Of a stretch of DNA of 64,000 nucleotides, positions 54,210-62,467 are shown piece by piece. Below the pieces are notes generated by a model, which ran no database searches, was not told the origin of the DNA, and was given only the letters and a program-made list of their open reading frames with translations. A program made the translations under genes and the position numbers. Origin of the DNA: Geosporobacter ferrireducens (lineage in GTDB: Bacteria; Bacillota; Clostridia; Peptostreptococcales; Thermotaleaceae); the NCBI RefSeq assembly GCF_001750685.1, contig NZ_CP017269.1, positions 4,691,416-4,755,415 on the forward strand. The letters run 5' to 3'. The first letter of the stretch is position 1; every line of letters begins with the position of its first letter.

Positions 54210-55322
54210 GTGGCAGGCGTAAATTTAAAGCATGTGACCAAAAAATATGAGGGCAAAGTTGTTGCTGTGGCGGACTTTAATCTGGATATAGAAGATAAGG
54301 AATTCATCATTTTTGTCGGGCCCTCCGGCTGCGGAAAGACCACTACCCTCAGGATGATTGCGGGGCTGGAAGAGATAACGGAAGGAGAAATATACATAGA
54401 TGGAAGGCTGGTGAATGATGTACAGCCTAAAGACAGAGATATCGCCATGGTTTTTCAAAATTATGCTTTGTACCCTCATATGACAGTTTTTGAAAATATG
54501 GCCTACAGCTTGAAGTTAAAGAAAATCCCTAAAAATGAAATAAAAGCAAGCGTGTATGAAGCTGCTAAAATGTTAGAGATCGAGTATCTTCTCGACAGAA
54601 AACCGAAGGCGTTATCAGGAGGCCAGCGGCAGAGGGTGGCACTTGGCCGGGCGATGGTACGGCAACCTAAGGTATTTCTCATGGATGAACCGTTGTCAAA
54701 CCTGGATGCAAAATTAAGGGGCCAGATGAGGACCAAAATCATCAAGCTTCACCAGGATCTGCAAACCACCTTTATCTATGTTACCCATGACCAGATAGAG
54801 GCCATGACAATGGGAACGAGGATTGTTGTCATGAAGGACGGGTATATCCAACAGGTGGACACTCCCCAGACCCTTTATGAAAAGCCGGATAATTTGTTTG
54901 TGGCCGGATTCATTGGAAGTCCCCAGATGAACTTCAGGGAAGTATCGGTAGATAAATTCGGAGAGGAAGTATACCTAAAATTCGGCAAAAACAGTATAAA
55001 GTTACCCTGTGAAAAGGCAAGGAAACTAGAGGCGCTGGGTTATATGGGAAAGGAAGTAGTCGTGGGAATCCGGCCTGAAAACATATTGGACGGGCAGACT
55101 TGCCCTGATCCCCATACAGCTTGTGTTGTAGAAGCAGGAGTAGAAGTTGTTGAAATGCTTGGCTCGGAAACGCTGCTGCATGTAAAGATTGAGGGTACTG
55201 ACTTTGTTGCAAGAGTGAATCCAAAAAAACAGGTGAAGGCTGGAGATGTCATTAAACTGGCTTTGGATGCTGATAAAGTCCATATTTTTGATAAGGAAAC
55301 AGAAAAGACAATAACAAATTAA
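54210..55322 (+). CDS. sugar ABC ATPase (MalK/MsmK/UgpC-like)
   Basis: A 370-residue ATPase with Walker A GPSGCGKTT, signature LSGGQRQRV, Walker B VFLMDEPLSNLD and a C-terminal TOBE/regulatory part (about 235-365). It powers the CUT1 permeases of this operon. GTG 54210 is preferred over GTG 54177 or ATG 54204 because TAGGAGCG precedes it at the right distance and the protein then starts MAGVNLKHVTKKYEGK, as in relatives. It follows the binding-protein gene after a 119-base palindrome but has no clear promoter of its own. Confidence 0.92.
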   Translation: MAGVNLKHVTKKYEGKVVAVADFNLDIEDKEFIIFVGPSGCGKTTTLRMIAGLEEITEGEIYIDGRLVNDVQPKDRDIAMVFQNYALYPHMTVFENMAYSLKLKKIPKNEIKASVYEAAKMLEIEYLLDRKPKALSGGQRQRVALGRAMVRQPKVFLMDEPLSNLDAKLRGQMRTKIIKLHQDLQTTFIYVTHDQIEAMTMGTRIVVMKDGYIQQVDTPQTLYEKPDNLFVAGFIGSPQMNFREVSVDKFGEEVYLKFGKNSIKLPCEKARKLEALGYMGKEVVVGIRPENILDGQTCPDPHTACVVEAGVEVVEMLGSETLLHVKIEGTDFVARVNPKKQVKAGDVIKLALDADKVHIFDKETEKTITN

Positions 55323-55413
55323 CTGATTATTTATCATAGCCGGATGCAGAAATAAGTCTGTAATTATTAAGCGGATGTAACGCTGAGTCCAACTGGAAAG
55401 GAATGAATCTCTT

Positions 55414-56235
55414 ATGGCAGGTATTTTCGGCTTGTTTGACTACACAAAACCGGGACCGGGCATCCCCAAAAACCCTCCGCCAAAACCCCGTAGCATCGTT
55501 TTCTTTGAAATATTCTTCCGAAAATTCTGGCACCTTGTTAAACTAAACCTGTTGTTTCTTGTCTTTAATCTGCCGGCGATTGTTGTAATGTCTTTTATTT
55601 CTCATCTTTTTTTACAGCGGGTGATTAACAGTGGACCTATTTCAAATAGTATCTATGAACTGGAATTTTACTTTGCCGCCGGTGCTGTTTTGGTATGTAT
55701 ACCTGTTTTAACGGTAGGCCCTGCACAGGCTGGATTCACTTATGTGCTGAGGAATTTTGCCGGAGAAGAGCACGCTTTTCTTTGGGAAGATTTTAAGGAG
55801 CAGGCTTTCAGTAACGCTAGACAGAGCATCTTTGTATGTTTGATCGATCTGTTTGTTACAGTAACCGTTGGACTGGATATTAACTTTTATTTGAAAATAA
55901 ATGATAAAAATATATTTTCTACTGGGATAACTGCTTTTATTATAATGTCCTTTCTTCTTTATATGATGATGCATATGTATATTTATCCGATGATGATTAC
56001 ATTTAGGCTTTCAGTCAAACAAATCTATAAAAATGCTTTCATATTTTCTATTATTAAATTTTTTCCGAATCTAGGAATATTCTCTCTGTGTTTTATATTG
56101 ACGAGTTTACCCTTATTGCTATTCCCGACAGGGGGAATTTTGTTATTTTTTCTTATAACAATGAGTATGACGGGTTTGATTACGAACTTTTACGTTTATC
56201 CTGTACTTAAAAAATACATGATAGCTAAAATATAA
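55414..56235 (+). CDS. YesL/DUF624 family membrane protein
   Basis: A 273-residue membrane protein with five to six helices (about 45-70, 85-110, 140-170, 175-200, 205-230, 235-260). It starts MAGIFGLFDYTKPGPGIPKN, characteristic of the DUF624/YesL family, which is commonly linked to sugar ABC operons (as yesL near yesOPQ). The role in transport is not known. It follows the MalK-type gene by 91 bases and is probably the last main gene of the operon. Confidence 0.85.
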   Translation: MAGIFGLFDYTKPGPGIPKNPPPKPRSIVFFEIFFRKFWHLVKLNLLFLVFNLPAIVVMSFISHLFLQRVINSGPISNSIYELEFYFAAGAVLVCIPVLTVGPAQAGFTYVLRNFAGEEHAFLWEDFKEQAFSNARQSIFVCLIDLFVTVTVGLDINFYLKINDKNIFSTGITAFIIMSFLLYMMMHMYIYPMMITFRLSVKQIYKNAFIFSIIKFFPNLGIFSLCFILTSLPLLLFPTGGILLFFLITMSMTGLITNFYVYPVLKKYMIAKI

Positions 56236-56340
56236 ACAGCTGTAGGCAGGTTATGCCTGTTGAGGGGCTATTTATATTCAAGAAGACTTTGGTTTTGATA
56301 GAGGGGAGTTTTATGATTAATTTTTTAATAAATGATGAAT

Positions 56341-56407
56341 GCAGGGGAGTGTCTATAAAAAATATGATTCAATATAATATGGATGGTATAGGCCCTCATT
56401 CCCCTGC
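56341..56407 (+). other. hairpin in the gap before the lipoprotein gene
   Basis: GCAGGGGAGTG (56341-56351) pairs with CATTCCCCTGC (56397-56407) around a 45-base A/T-rich loop, without a T-run. The gap 56236-56537 otherwise holds only a doubtful 71-codon frame (56253-56468) that spans the hairpin; no gene is claimed. Confidence 0.4.
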
Positions 56408-56537
56408 GATGCCCCCTTTGCGTATGGGAATAGTGATTTTCTGGATGAAAAAATTCATTCCGCCGTAATATATTCTAATGGATAACTGCAATAAGGCTTA
56501 TCAAGTAAAGAAAATAAATGAAAGAGGTGTTTTTTTA

Positions 56538-57173
56538 ATGAATTGCCGCACACACAAAAAAAATATTCTAGGCATCCTTGCAATGATTGTTATATTGCTT
56601 CTATTTGTAGGATGCGGACAGCAAAAGGCAGTTGAAAAGGATCAACAGGATAGTATAGAAAATAATGCCGTAAATAACATAGAGACAGAAGAAAGTTCGA
56701 GTCCGGCATCTGAAGAAGCCGTGCAAGATGAGAATGCTGCTTCAGCACCGGTAGTAGTTGGACAAAGCCCAAAAACTGCACCGCAGCAAACGGCTCCAGT
56801 TCAAAATAACAATAGCAATACAAATACTCCTGTAAAAGCAAATAATGCCGCTGAGGTATCGAAGGACAAACCAAGTAGTAGTACAGAAGAAGGCGATAAA
56901 ACAGTTATACCGCCTGAGGGAGCAAACACTCGAACCCCTGAACAAATGAGGGAAGGGATGAACAATACCCTCCAGGGTTTGGTAGATAATGGCACCATAA
57001 CTAAAGAACAGGCGGAAAAAATTGTTGATGCCATCTTTTCTGCAGGGAGACAGGAGGGTTCAGGCATGAGATTTACGCAAAGTCCGTTTGCTGCTTTGGT
57101 TGAACAGGGAGTTATTACACAGGAGCAGGCTGATGCTGTTATGAATGCCATGTCAAATTCGAAAAAACAATAG
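56538..57173 (+). CDS. lipoprotein with duplicated helical module
   Basis: A 211-residue lipoprotein: signal peptide with lipobox LFVGC (Cys26), a Ser/Gln/Asn/Thr-rich disordered stretch (about 35-130), then PPEGANTRTPEQ and two short helical units, LQGLVDNGTITKEQAEKIVDAI and ALVEQGVITQEQADAVMNAM. The same end occurs in the next gene, with almost the same DNA. The units resemble small helical hairpin repeats such as those in DUF2680. ATG 56538 follows GAGGTG. No function is known. Confidence 0.7.
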   Translation: MNCRTHKKNILGILAMIVILLLFVGCGQQKAVEKDQQDSIENNAVNNIETEESSSPASEEAVQDENAASAPVVVGQSPKTAPQQTAPVQNNNSNTNTPVKANNAAEVSKDKPSSSTEEGDKTVIPPEGANTRTPEQMREGMNNTLQGLVDNGTITKEQAEKIVDAIFSAGRQEGSGMRFTQSPFAALVEQGVITQEQADAVMNAMSNSKKQ

Positions 57174-57327
57174 AGTGTAATACCTTTTCAATAGAACTGA
57201 TCGTTTATTTGAGACAGTACATAACATATGAAGAAGATTAGGCTTATTACATAGGGAATTCAAGCAATTCGTATTTGACTAAAACGGTTTTATAACTTGT
57301 AAAACAATCATAATGAGGAGGATGTAT

Positions 57328-58029
57328 ATGTTTGGTAAAAAACTTATTTCATTTTTTATGGTTAGTCTTCTAAGTTTAATGGGTTTTATTATGCCTGTTG
57401 ATGCTTACGATAAAATCAATGTAAAAGTAGATAACATTAGTCTTGTATTTGAAGACCAGGATCCAATAATTATTGACGGCAGAACCTTGGTGCCCATGAG
57501 GAAAATATTTGAAACACTAGGGGTGACTATTGATTGGGATGGAACTACAAGTACTGTAACTGCTGTAAAAGAAGATATTAAAATTGTTATCAAAATTGGT
57601 GATGATACCGCAAAGGTAAACGGTAAGGACATTATATTAGACGTGCCGGCGCAAATACTAAATGGCCGGACAATGGTGCCTTTGAGATTTGTGAGTGAAG
57701 CTATGGGAGCTGAGGTCAGTTGGGAGGGTAGTACAAGAACAGTGGTGATAAGTACAGGACAGGATAGCGGCAAGATGTCTGTACCGCCTGAGGGAGCAAA
57801 CACTCGAACCCCTGAGCAGCAGAGAGAGGGACTGAAGAATAAAATCCAGAGTTTTGTAGATAATGGCACCATAACCCAGGAACAGGCAGAAAAAATATTT
57901 GATGCTTTTAGCGGGCCTTCAGGGATCATGCTTACCCCAAATGCGTTAAATGCTTTGGTGGAACAGGGAGTAATTACACAGGAGCAGGCTGAGGCTGTTA
58001 TGAAAGCAGTTAAAATAGGCGGCAGGTAA
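57328..58029 (+). CDS. copper-amine-oxidase-like domain protein with the same helical module
   Basis: A 233-residue exported protein with a signal peptide ending MPVDA (about residue 25), followed by two copper-amine-oxidase N-domain repeats (IDGRTLVPMRKIFETLGVTIDW and LNGRTMVPLRFVSEAMGAEVSW, about 45-150). The C-terminal PPEGANTRTPEQ plus two helical units are shared with the lipoprotein just upstream. Such repeats are common in cell-wall-associated proteins of Clostridia and have no oxidase activity. ATG 57328 follows AGGAGG by 7 bases. A terminator follows at 58142. This and the upstream lipoprotein lie between the ABC operon and the BlaI/BlaR1 genes. Confidence 0.75.
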   Translation: MFGKKLISFFMVSLLSLMGFIMPVDAYDKINVKVDNISLVFEDQDPIIIDGRTLVPMRKIFETLGVTIDWDGTTSTVTAVKEDIKIVIKIGDDTAKVNGKDIILDVPAQILNGRTMVPLRFVSEAMGAEVSWEGSTRTVVISTGQDSGKMSVPPEGANTRTPEQQREGLKNKIQSFVDNGTITQEQAEKIFDAFSGPSGIMLTPNALNALVEQGVITQEQAEAVMKAVKIGGR

Positions 58030-58141
58030 CGAACATGAAGACAAATCAATAAATATTAATGACATGGATGATCTTATCAGAAGATAAGTACTTTTGGGAA
58101 TAGAAACTACATACGGCCATCGTTATAGAGCGTTGAAAAAA

Positions 58142-58194
58142 GGAACTGAAGAAAGTCTGGTCATAAAATCCAGTCTCTTCTCAGTTTCTTTTTT
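58142..58194 (+). terminator. terminator before the BlaI gene
   Basis: A stem from GGAACTGAAG...TCTGG (58142-58160) to CCAGTCTC...AGTTTC (58170-58188), with a TTTTTT tail to 58194. Confidence 0.7.
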
Positions 58195-58237
58195 ATAGCG
58201 TATAGGAAATGATATACTTAACGATTAAAAATACTCA

Positions 58238-58293
58238 TTGACAGATCATGCCTGTTGCGATAGTATAAATTTGTAATTAACTATTGAAATAGT
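58238..58293 (+). promoter_or_regulatory. blaI promoter and operator
   Basis: TTGACA (58238-58243), 17 bases, TAGTAT (58261-58266), with ACTATTGAAATAGT (58280-58293) directly after the likely start. Both boxes match the hybrid ABC operon promoter at 46889-46917 exactly, and the palindrome fits the same ACTAT-N4-ATAGT pattern. Autoregulation by the BlaI-type protein is expected. Confidence 0.75.
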
Positions 58294-58312
58294 CACGTAA
58301 GGAGAGATGCGT

Positions 58313-58672
58313 ATGAAAATTAAACTATTCGACTCCGAGCTGAAGGTGATGGAAGTACTATGGAGAGAAGGGAATTTGACGGCAGGTCAGCTTGCCCTTA
58401 TTTTAAAAGAGGAAACCGGTTGGAACAGGAACACCACCTATACGGTTATCAAAAAGTGCATTGACAAAGGGGCCATTGAACGCTTAGAACCGAATTTTAT
58501 CTGTAAGGCTTTAATTTCTAAGGAAGAAGTTCAGGAGCAGGAAACTACGGAACTCATTAACAAGATGTTTGAAGGTTCGCCTGAAAGGTTCTTTGCAACC
58601 TATATTAATGAAAAGAACCTGACGAAAAAACAAATTGACAAACTCAAACAGATTGTTGATAAGCTGAAGTGA
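58313..58672 (+). CDS. BlaI/MecI/CopY family transcriptional repressor
   Basis: A 119-residue winged-helix repressor with the family signature FDSELKVMEVLWREGNLTAGQLALIL and the recognition helix GWNRNTTYTVIKKCIDKGAIER (about residues 37-58). The C-terminal half is the dimerisation region; in relatives the BlaR1 protease cleaves within it to lift repression. ATG 58313 follows AAGGAGAG by 6 bases; ATG 58307 is too close. The BlaR1-type gene follows after 10 bases. Confidence 0.92.
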   Translation: MKIKLFDSELKVMEVLWREGNLTAGQLALILKEETGWNRNTTYTVIKKCIDKGAIERLEPNFICKALISKEEVQEQETTELINKMFEGSPERFFATYINEKNLTKKQIDKLKQIVDKLK

Positions 58673-58682
58673 GGTGGCTGTA

Positions 58683-60149
58683 ATGAACGTGCTTCAAATG
58701 AGTGTTTCAGCCGGCATCCTCATTTTTGTCATTGTTATTATAAGAATGCTGGCCATGAACAAACTGCCTAAAACAACCTTTATTGTGCTTTGGGGAATTG
58801 CTTTATTTCGGCTGATCATTCCTTTTTCCATTCCTTCAAAATTTAGTATCTATCATTTAATCAACCGTATGGGTGAACAACTTGTACGAAAAGCCGGAGC
58901 TGCAAATAGTAATGAAGCCAGGGTTTTGATTTATCATATGGAAGCGGCATATAAGCCGTTACAGATAGAAGCTATGATGATACTTTGGATTGCGGGAGCA
59001 GTTTTTCTTACGGTATTCTTTGCAGGATCCTTTTATAAAAGCTACAGCGAAATTAGAACAGCACTGCCAATGAAAGGAAATGCTTTAATTGAAAATTGGC
59101 TGCGTGAACAAAAGGTAAACCGGCCGATAAGTATTTTAGTATCGGATCAAGTCACAACGCCATTAACTTGCGGCATAATAAAGCCCAAGATCATACTGCC
59201 AAAGGTCATGGATTGTAGTAATGAAATACAACTAAGATATATTCTCACCCATGAATTGATACATATCAAACGGCTTGATGCCCTGTGGAAACTCCTGCTG
59301 GTAACTGCCCTGTGCCTCCATTGGTTTAACCCGATGGTATGGATACTGTATGTGTTCATGAACAGAGATTTGGAGATTGCCTGTGATGAAAAAGTAATCA
59401 AAGTATTGGGTGAGGACACAAAATCACAGTATGCTTTGTCTTTAATCCAAATGGCGGAATGCAGGTCAAGGCTGACTCCTTTTTACAGCAGCTTTAGTAA
59501 AAATGCTACTGAAGAAAGAATTGTATCCATTATGAAGTTTAAAAAAACCTCCTTGTTTAGTTTGGTGCTAGCCCTTATATTTGTTGTGGGGGCAACCCTT
59601 GTATTTGCCGAAGGTACTGTGACCAAAGCCCTCCACATATATGGAGTGATTCAAACAGACAGCGGTAAGTTTAATTTCATCCTTGATGAAAAGGGAATGA
59701 TTACAGTAAAAGATGAAGGTGGGAATATCGTTAGCACGACTACCATAGACAGTGATGGGAATGCTATTCTGACGGATGGCAGTGGAGAGATTATCAGGAC
59801 ACTGCAACTGAATATACCTAAAGAGTTTCAAGGGAAAGGGGTTAGGGTGTATACCACAGAAATATTAGCTGAAAAAGCAGAACCGGGTGTTAGAATTGGA
59901 ATAAGCAAAGGTGCCAGGATGGTAAAATACATTACAGAAGTTGTTGGAAAAGGAGTTGTCACTGTAAAGGATGCTGAAGGCATCGCGATTGCTACGGGAA
60001 CCGCAGATAAGAATGGTAAGGCAATTCTGACGGATGATAATGGAGTAGCTATTGGCAATGCAACGGTCAATGGCGGAAAGGTAATGAAACTGATTGTTAA
60101 CCTTGATGGTATGAGTAATAAAAATACTGGACTTTTCGAGAATGATTAA
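58683..60149 (+). CDS. BlaR1-like M56 family membrane metalloprotease with novel sensor
   Basis: A 488-residue protein with four predicted membrane helices in the N-terminal half and the zinc motif HELIH at residues 190-194 (THELIHIKRLD). EIACDEKV further on is the expected third-ligand region. The family senses outside the cell and cleaves the BlaI repressor inside. After the last helix (about 285-310) comes no penicillin-binding domain. Instead there are two copies of a short beta unit (MITVKDEGGNIVSTTTIDSDGNAILTDG-like and VVTVKDAEGIAIATGTADKNGKAILTDD-like). It may detect a ligand other than beta-lactam. ATG 58683 follows GAGGTGG. Confidence 0.88.
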   Translation: MNVLQMSVSAGILIFVIVIIRMLAMNKLPKTTFIVLWGIALFRLIIPFSIPSKFSIYHLINRMGEQLVRKAGAANSNEARVLIYHMEAAYKPLQIEAMMILWIAGAVFLTVFFAGSFYKSYSEIRTALPMKGNALIENWLREQKVNRPISILVSDQVTTPLTCGIIKPKIILPKVMDCSNEIQLRYILTHELIHIKRLDALWKLLLVTALCLHWFNPMVWILYVFMNRDLEIACDEKVIKVLGEDTKSQYALSLIQMAECRSRLTPFYSSFSKNATEERIVSIMKFKKTSLFSLVLALIFVVGATLVFAEGTVTKALHIYGVIQTDSGKFNFILDEKGMITVKDEGGNIVSTTTIDSDGNAILTDGSGEIIRTLQLNIPKEFQGKGVRVYTTEILAEKAEPGVRIGISKGARMVKYITEVVGKGVVTVKDAEGIAIATGTADKNGKAILTDDNGVAIGNATVNGGKVMKLIVNLDGMSNKNTGLFEND

Positions 60150-60344
60150 TAAAGAGATTGCAATAAATAAGCAATATCTGTAAAAAATAGAAATATCGAT
60201 AAATATATCTAAATATTTATGCTGTATATTATTTGCCTTAGTATGGTTGTGATGTTGGAATAAGTAGAATGGCTGAAGACTTTTTAGAACGGGTGCACAA
60301 GCTGGGCTGTGCTTTACTTGCATAAGGAAAACGGAGGGAGAATG

Positions 60345-60983
60345 ATGATAACTATTCATAGAAAAAGAGCTGCCGCGGTTGTGATGATTGTATTTGCAAT
60401 GGCTATATTATTTACCGGCTGCAATGGTAAAAACACAAGTGAAAATCCTCAAGATATTCGTAATGGAGAAAATCCGCGGGTGGAGATAGAGATGGAAGAT
60501 GGTGGTAAAATGGTATTGGAACTATATCCTGAATTTGCACCTGAAACCGTAGAAAACTTTATCCGTCTTTCTGGGTCTGGATTTTACGATGGATTAACCT
60601 TTCATAGAATTGTTCAAGGCTTTATGATCCAGGGGGGCGACCCGCAAGGCGATGGAACAGGAGGATCTGGAAAGAATATCAAAGGTGAATTTGCTGAAAA
60701 CGGGTTTTCGCAGAATACTTTGAAACATGTGAAAGGAACAATCTCTATGGCCAGAAGCAATGATCCTGACTCTGCAAGCAGTCAGTTTTTCATCGTACAT
60801 GAAGATGCAAATTTCCTGGATGGAAAATATGCAGCTTTTGGTAAGCTCATAGAAGGAGAAGATACCCTAGAGGATATAGCAGCTATGCCTGTAAGTCTTA
60901 ATCCTTATTCTGGAGAAGTATCTGTTCCAAAGGAGGATGTAGTGATTAAAAAAGTAACTGTTTTAGGTGATAATAAAAAATAA
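60345..60983 (+). CDS. cyclophilin-type peptidylprolyl isomerase, lipoprotein
   Basis: A 212-residue extracellular lipoprotein with lipobox LFTGC (Cys26) and a cyclophilin domain (about 45-205). It has the core motifs PETVENFIRLSGSGFYDGLTFHRIVQGFMIQGGDPQGDGTGG and MARSNDPDSASSQFFIVHEDANFLDGKYAAFGKL. It catalyses cis-trans isomerisation of prolyl bonds to fold exported proteins. ATG 60345 or 60342 follows GGAGGGAG; GTG 60309 is rejected. It is codirectional with the BlaR1 gene but 195 bases away. Two terminators follow. Confidence 0.92.
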   Translation: MITIHRKRAAAVVMIVFAMAILFTGCNGKNTSENPQDIRNGENPRVEIEMEDGGKMVLELYPEFAPETVENFIRLSGSGFYDGLTFHRIVQGFMIQGGDPQGDGTGGSGKNIKGEFAENGFSQNTLKHVKGTISMARSNDPDSASSQFFIVHEDANFLDGKYAAFGKLIEGEDTLEDIAAMPVSLNPYSGEVSVPKEDVVIKKVTVLGDNKK

Positions 60984-61058
60984 GACCTATGTGGTAAAAA
61001 TATACCATGACATAGGGTGTGATTCAGTAAAATTTATAACAGTGTAGTTAAATACGAT

Positions 61059-61137
61059 AAAGCTGCCGGGAAGATTCTTCCTAACAGCTTTTATTGTATA
61101 CAATAAAAAGCCTAAGGTTGTGAATCTTAGGCTTTTT
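61059..61137 (+). terminator. tandem terminators after the cyclophilin gene
   Basis: First, AAAGCTG and GGAAG pair with CTTCC and CAGCTTT (61059-61091). Second, AAAAAGCCTAAG and CTTAGGCTTTTT (61105-61116 / 61126-61137) form a perfect stem with T-tail. Confidence 0.75.
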
Positions 61138-61219
61138 ATATTCAGTAGAATAGGATGGGGATATTTCAGGCTTATTATGGAAAACTATTTGTAAATATCA
61201 AATAAAATAGGAGATAGAG

Positions 61220-61984
61220 ATGAATAATACACAAAGAACTTTATTTGCAATTTATATTCCTATTACGCTTCTAATAGTCATTTTTGATAATATTTACTCT
61301 AATGAGGCCATGGTTCAGCATCTAAAATATACCATTATGATTACCCTTTGTTTTTCTGTCACTGTCGTGCGAAAAAAATTCTGGGAACAAAAGCTTATGG
61401 CGCTGTCCTTTCTTTTCATGGTAATTGCCGACTTCTTTCTGGTTTTTTCCACCACTGTAAATGGGATCAAGGCAGATTTTTCACTTTTTGGAATAGCAGG
61501 TTTTCTTTTTGCATACCTCAGCCTGATTGCTGCTTATCATAAAAATTTCAAGGTAGGTAAGGCGGAAGCCATCACGGTTATACCTGTTGCGAGCATCTTT
61601 TTATATGTATTTGTATCGCTTCGACCCTATGTCAAAGGGTTCATGTTTATAGAAACATTAATTTTCGGAGTGGTATTATGCTATATGACTTGGACGGCGG
61701 TTTGTACGATTTTTAGAGGCTATTTTAATCCCCGAATAGCTTCGTTAATTGCGCTTTCGGGCAGTCTCATGTTTATCTGTGATATGGGTGTGGCATTTTC
61801 TTTATTTCATCCCCTTTATGCTGGTAGCTATATGTGTTGGCCTAAAAGTATCGTCTGGGCTGCATATATTCTAGGGTGGACGATTTTGGCCGTAATTGTC
61901 AGTGAGAAGGATTTGAGGATTTCTACAGCGGCCGATAGTTTTCAAAGTACAGTTTATACTGATGAACCGCTGGAAAATAACTAA
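61220..61984 (+). CDS. YhhN family membrane protein (lysoplasmalogenase-like)
   Basis: A 254-residue protein with about eight predicted helices over the first 230 residues (LMALSFLFMVIADFFLVFS is a characteristic stretch, with the Asp in the helix, and GSLMFICDMGVAF). The YhhN family includes lysoplasmalogenases, which hydrolyse the vinyl-ether bond of lysoplasmalogens. Anaerobic Clostridia make plasmalogens, so this fits. It is monocistronic, with terminators on both sides. The ribosome site is AGGAGAT. Confidence 0.7.
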   Translation: MNNTQRTLFAIYIPITLLIVIFDNIYSNEAMVQHLKYTIMITLCFSVTVVRKKFWEQKLMALSFLFMVIADFFLVFSTTVNGIKADFSLFGIAGFLFAYLSLIAAYHKNFKVGKAEAITVIPVASIFLYVFVSLRPYVKGFMFIETLIFGVVLCYMTWTAVCTIFRGYFNPRIASLIALSGSLMFICDMGVAFSLFHPLYAGSYMCWPKSIVWAAYILGWTILAVIVSEKDLRISTAADSFQSTVYTDEPLENN

Positions 61985-62021
61985 AGCAGCGTCAGCGGTA
62001 ACGAAATAAGAGAAATGAAGC

Positions 62022-62056
62022 AAAGCTGACAGGATTTTGCTATTCCTATCAGCTTT
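62022..62056 (+). terminator. terminator after YhhN gene
   Basis: AAAGCTGACAGGA (62022-62034) pairs with TCCTATCAGCTTT (62044-62056), followed by a T-rich tail. Confidence 0.65.
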
Positions 62057-62116
62057 CTATTTGTAGTGAATGATCACAAAAAAATCTATGTCTATGGGTG
62101 ATGCAGAGGAAACTTT

Positions 62117-62344
62117 TTAACCTCCCCCTACGGGTGGAAAGATAGATACTGTATCATTGTCAGCTATGGCTGTATCAAGTTTAGCACCTCTTCCGTTAAT
62201 CATGATAATAGTTGCTTCTTCTTCTGAGATATTCAGACGTTCAATGATATCTTTAGGAGTAGCGCCTTCTGCTAAATCCATCATCATTTCTTTCTCGCGA
62301 TTATTTCTAAGGGTTGCAAATAGCTTTACTTTTATCTGCACCAT
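62117..62344 (-). CDS. MoaD/ThiS family sulfur-carrier protein
   Basis: A 75-residue ubiquitin-like protein ending in PPVGGG; the C-terminal diglycine is thiocarboxylated and supplies sulfur, as in MoaD for molybdopterin. Start ATG 62344 is directly behind GGGAGGTGAGG. It is separated from the upstream radical SAM gene by 123 bases and is codirectional with it. It probably serves molybdenum- or tungsten-pterin synthesis for the molybdenum hydroxylase above, or an oxidoreductase outside the window. Confidence 0.9.
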   Translation of the reverse strand: MVQIKVKLFATLRNNREKEMMMDLAEGATPKDIIERLNISEEEATIIMINGRGAKLDTAIADNDTVSIFPPVGGG

Positions 62345-62467
62345 CCTCACCTCCCGTCTTCATTATACTGTAAATAGAATGAACTACCAAGGGGTGCATG
62401 CTGTAAATTCAGTGGTGATGATTCGTATGAATATGACTCGTTCTTAAAATCGCTTTATTAAAAACTT

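Noticed and set aside
56253..56468. 71-codon plus-strand frame after the YesL gene
   Set aside because: Contains both arms of a hairpin, no good start site, no domain.
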